Source: JAKAQB01 sp035702855 (GTDB taxonomy: Bacteria; Actinomycetota; Acidimicrobiia; Acidimicrobiales; Palsa-688). From it: a stretch of 19,606 nucleotides of DNA. Numbering within the stretch: position 1 is the first letter of the stretch; each line of letters opens with the position of its first letter. Position numbers and translations under genes: made by a program. The stretch is from contig DASSZM010000018.1 of the NCBI GenBank assembly GCA_035702855.1, positions 1 through 19,606 of the forward strand. The letters run 5' to 3'. The notes under the pieces were generated by a model that worked only from the letters and a program-made list of their open reading frames with translations, was not told the origin of the DNA and did not search any database. Shown here piece by piece: positions 18,404-19,606 of the stretch.

Positions 18404-19102
18404 GTGGTCCGCCGCCTGCTCCTCTGGGACATCGACGGCACGCTGGTGCGGGCCGGCTTGCTCGGCGCCGAGGTGTTCGACCGGGCGCTCGAGGACGTGC
18501 TCGGCGAGGTGCCGCCCGGTCGGGTGCGCATGAGCGGCAAGACCGACCCCCTGATCGTCCACGAGCAGCTGGCGCTGCTCGGCCTCGAGCCCGACCCGAC
18601 CACCGTCGAGGCGGTGCTCGACCGGCTGGTCGCCCGCCTCGCCGAGGTCGCCCACCGGCTCCCCGGCCAGGGCACCCCGTGCCCGGGGGTGCCGGAGCTG
18701 CTCGAGGCCCTCGGCGGCGACCCGGCGGTGGCGTCCGGTGTCCTCACCGGCAACCTGCGGCCCAACGCCGAGGTCAAGCTGGCCGCCTTCGGGCTCGACC
18801 GGCTGGTCGACCTCCGCCTCGGGGCCTACGGCAGCGACGACATCGACCGCAACGCGCTCGTGCCGATCGCCCGCAAGCGGGCCACCGAGCACCTCGGCGC
18901 CGAGGTCGCCGCCGACGACACCTGGGTGATCGGCGACACCCCCCGCGACCTCGAGTGTGCCCGCCGGGGCGGGGTGCGCTGCCTGCTGGTCGGGACCGGC
19001 ACCTACGACGTGTCCGAGCTCGGGTCGCTCGGCGCCGACGTCACCCTCCCGGACCTGACCGACACGGCGACGGTCCTCGAGCTGCTGGCGGGGGCGGCGT
19101 GA
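18404..19102 (+). CDS. HAD-superfamily phosphatase/phosphohydrolase
   Basis: 232 residues, cytosolic. HAD motif I is LLWDIDGTLV (nucleophile D9, general acid D11), motif II lies in VLTGN, and motif IV is VIGDTPRDLECA (D178, D182). An alpha-helical cap (about 15-85) between motifs I and II makes it a C1-type enzyme like phosphoglycolate phosphatase or beta-phosphoglucomutase relatives; the substrate is not determined. GTG 18404 is placed by the TAACCT box 6 nt upstream and by motif I starting at residue 5. It is divergent from pgi, perhaps tying it to sugar-phosphate metabolism. Its stop overlaps the start of the VOC gene (GTGA), so the two are probably co-translated. Confidence 0.9.
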   Translation: MVRRLLLWDIDGTLVRAGLLGAEVFDRALEDVLGEVPPGRVRMSGKTDPLIVHEQLALLGLEPDPTTVEAVLDRLVARLAEVAHRLPGQGTPCPGVPELLEALGGDPAVASGVLTGNLRPNAEVKLAAFGLDRLVDLRLGAYGSDDIDRNALVPIARKRATEHLGAEVAADDTWVIGDTPRDLECARRGGVRCLLVGTGTYDVSELGSLGADVTLPDLTDTATVLELLAGAA

Positions 19103-19524
19103 GCGGCCATCCCCGCTTCCACCTGGCGGTGCCCGTCGACGACCTCGACACCGCCCGGGCGTTCTACGGCGCCCTGCTCGGCTGCCCGCAGGGGCGGGAG
19201 GCCGACACCTGGGTCGACTGGGACCTCTACGGCCACCAGCTCGTGACCCACCTGGTGCCCCGGGCCGCCGACCGGGTGGCGGGACGCAACCCGGTCGACG
19301 GCCACGACGTGCCGGTCCCCCACTTCGGGGTGCTGCTGGGCGTCGAGGACTTTCACCTCCTCGCCGCTCGCCTGCGCGACGCCGGCGTGGGGTTCGTGAT
19401 CGAGCCGCACCTCCGCTTCGCCGGGCTGCCCGGGGAGCAGTGGACGATGTTCTTCCTCGACCCGACGGGCAACGCCTTGGAGTTCAAGGCGTTCGCCGAC
19501 GACGCCGGCGTCTTCAGGCGGTAG
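19099..19524 (+). CDS. VOC-fold (glyoxalase/dioxygenase-like) protein
   Basis: 141 residues, cytosolic. The sequence shows the two beta-alpha-beta-beta-beta halves of a vicinal-oxygen-chelate protein. The first metal ligand is H8 (FHLAVPVDDLDTARAFYGALLG), the second H75 (VPHFGVLL) and the third E128 (DPTGNALEFKAF): a 2-His-1-Glu triad, so the protein is probably a metalloenzyme rather than a metal-free binding protein. It could be a dioxygenase, lyase or resistance protein; the substrate cannot be inferred. GTG 19099 overlaps the TGA of the HAD gene, giving coupled translation. Its 3' end overlaps the end of the convergent aldo/keto reductase gene by 11 bp. Confidence 0.88.
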   Translation: MSGHPRFHLAVPVDDLDTARAFYGALLGCPQGREADTWVDWDLYGHQLVTHLVPRAADRVAGRNPVDGHDVPVPHFGVLLGVEDFHLLAARLRDAGVGFVIEPHLRFAGLPGEQWTMFFLDPTGNALEFKAFADDAGVFRR

Positions 19525-19606
19525 GCAGCTCCCCGGCGTCGAGTTGCCACTCGCCGGCGGCGACGTTGGCCTCGACCTGCTCGGGCCTGGTGGCGCCGGC
19601 GATCAC
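19514..19606 (-). CDS. Aldo/keto reductase, C-terminal end (runs off the right edge)
   Basis: The minus strand reads from the window edge to a TGA at 19516-19514, giving 30 residues. They begin VIAGATRPEQVEANVAAGEW and end with QLDAGELPTA. The pattern IAGATRPEQVEANV is the characteristic C-terminal segment of aldo/keto reductases, where it helps bind the NADPH adenosine phosphate. The catalytic Asp/Tyr/Lys/His residues lie outside the window. It is too short for the open-frame length cutoff but clear by motif. The last 11 bp overlap the end of the VOC gene in convergent orientation, so there is no room for a terminator between them. Confidence 0.82.
   Translation of the reverse strand: MIAGATRPEQVEANVAAGEWQLDAGELPTA

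Noticed and set aside
18362..18892. 177-residue N-terminal extension of pgi
   Set aside because: It is antisense to the HAD gene and absent from the PGI family; ATG 18361 gives the normal N-terminus.
1..19606. tRNA, rRNA, insertion sequence, integrase or attachment sites
   Set aside because: No tRNA-like cloverleaf, transposase motif or terminal inverted repeats were seen on either strand by eye; a covariance-model scan would be needed to exclude small RNAs.

Overview
This window of about 19.6 kb is very GC-rich (roughly 75% by eye), uses many GTG starts, and has frequent 4-nt stop/start overlaps. Its small proteins have an actinobacterial flavour: a DUF2786-like protein, a DivIVA coiled-coil protein, a MerR-like/Mop molbindin and a multidomain SpoIIE phosphatase. 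The most likely source is a high-GC actinomycete (Actinomycetota). Acidimicrobiia or a related lineage is my guess, not something the sequence proves. Many genes have no Shine-Dalgarno (SD) sequence and instead carry a TANNNT -10 box 6 to 8 nt before the start codon, the signature of leaderless transcription.

Left part (1-7842). The window opens with the 5' part of a DUF2786-like gene on the minus strand, divergent from an SF2 helicase. Next are an SDR oxidoreductase and a small PH-like protein that diverge from a 24-bp gap holding two overlapping -10 boxes. A DivIVA-domain coiled-coil protein then diverges from an HD-domain protein whose ligand set resembles the mixed-valent diiron oxygenases. 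A 961-residue FAD plus Fe-S oxidoreductase (D-lactate/glycolate dehydrogenase type) completes this part.

Centre (7843-12706). This is the most interesting segment. A tight operon encodes a two-domain KaiC, a stand-alone KaiB and a PAS-PAS-GAF-SpoIIE (PPM) phosphatase. The genes are joined by ATGA and TTGA overlaps, and a metallo-beta-lactamase-fold gene follows 11 nt later. There is no kaiA and no SasA-type kinase in the window. KaiC lacks the C-terminal A-loop/tail used by KaiA, and its phosphoacceptor pair is Ser-Ser. I infer a KaiBC module wired to a phosphatase of the kind that drives sigma-factor partner switching.

Right part (12707-19606). An intergenic region that is less GC-rich holds several stem-loops and a good housekeeping-type promoter for a secreted GH25 lysozyme fused to a bulb-type lectin. 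A molybdenum-related set follows (HTH-Mop molbindin, a methyltransferase, XdhC). Then come glucose-6-phosphate isomerase (with Thr at the usual catalytic Glu position), an HAD hydrolase translationally coupled to a VOC-fold protein, and the C-terminal end of an aldo/keto reductase on the minus strand. No tRNA, rRNA, CRISPR array, transposase or integrase was recognised.
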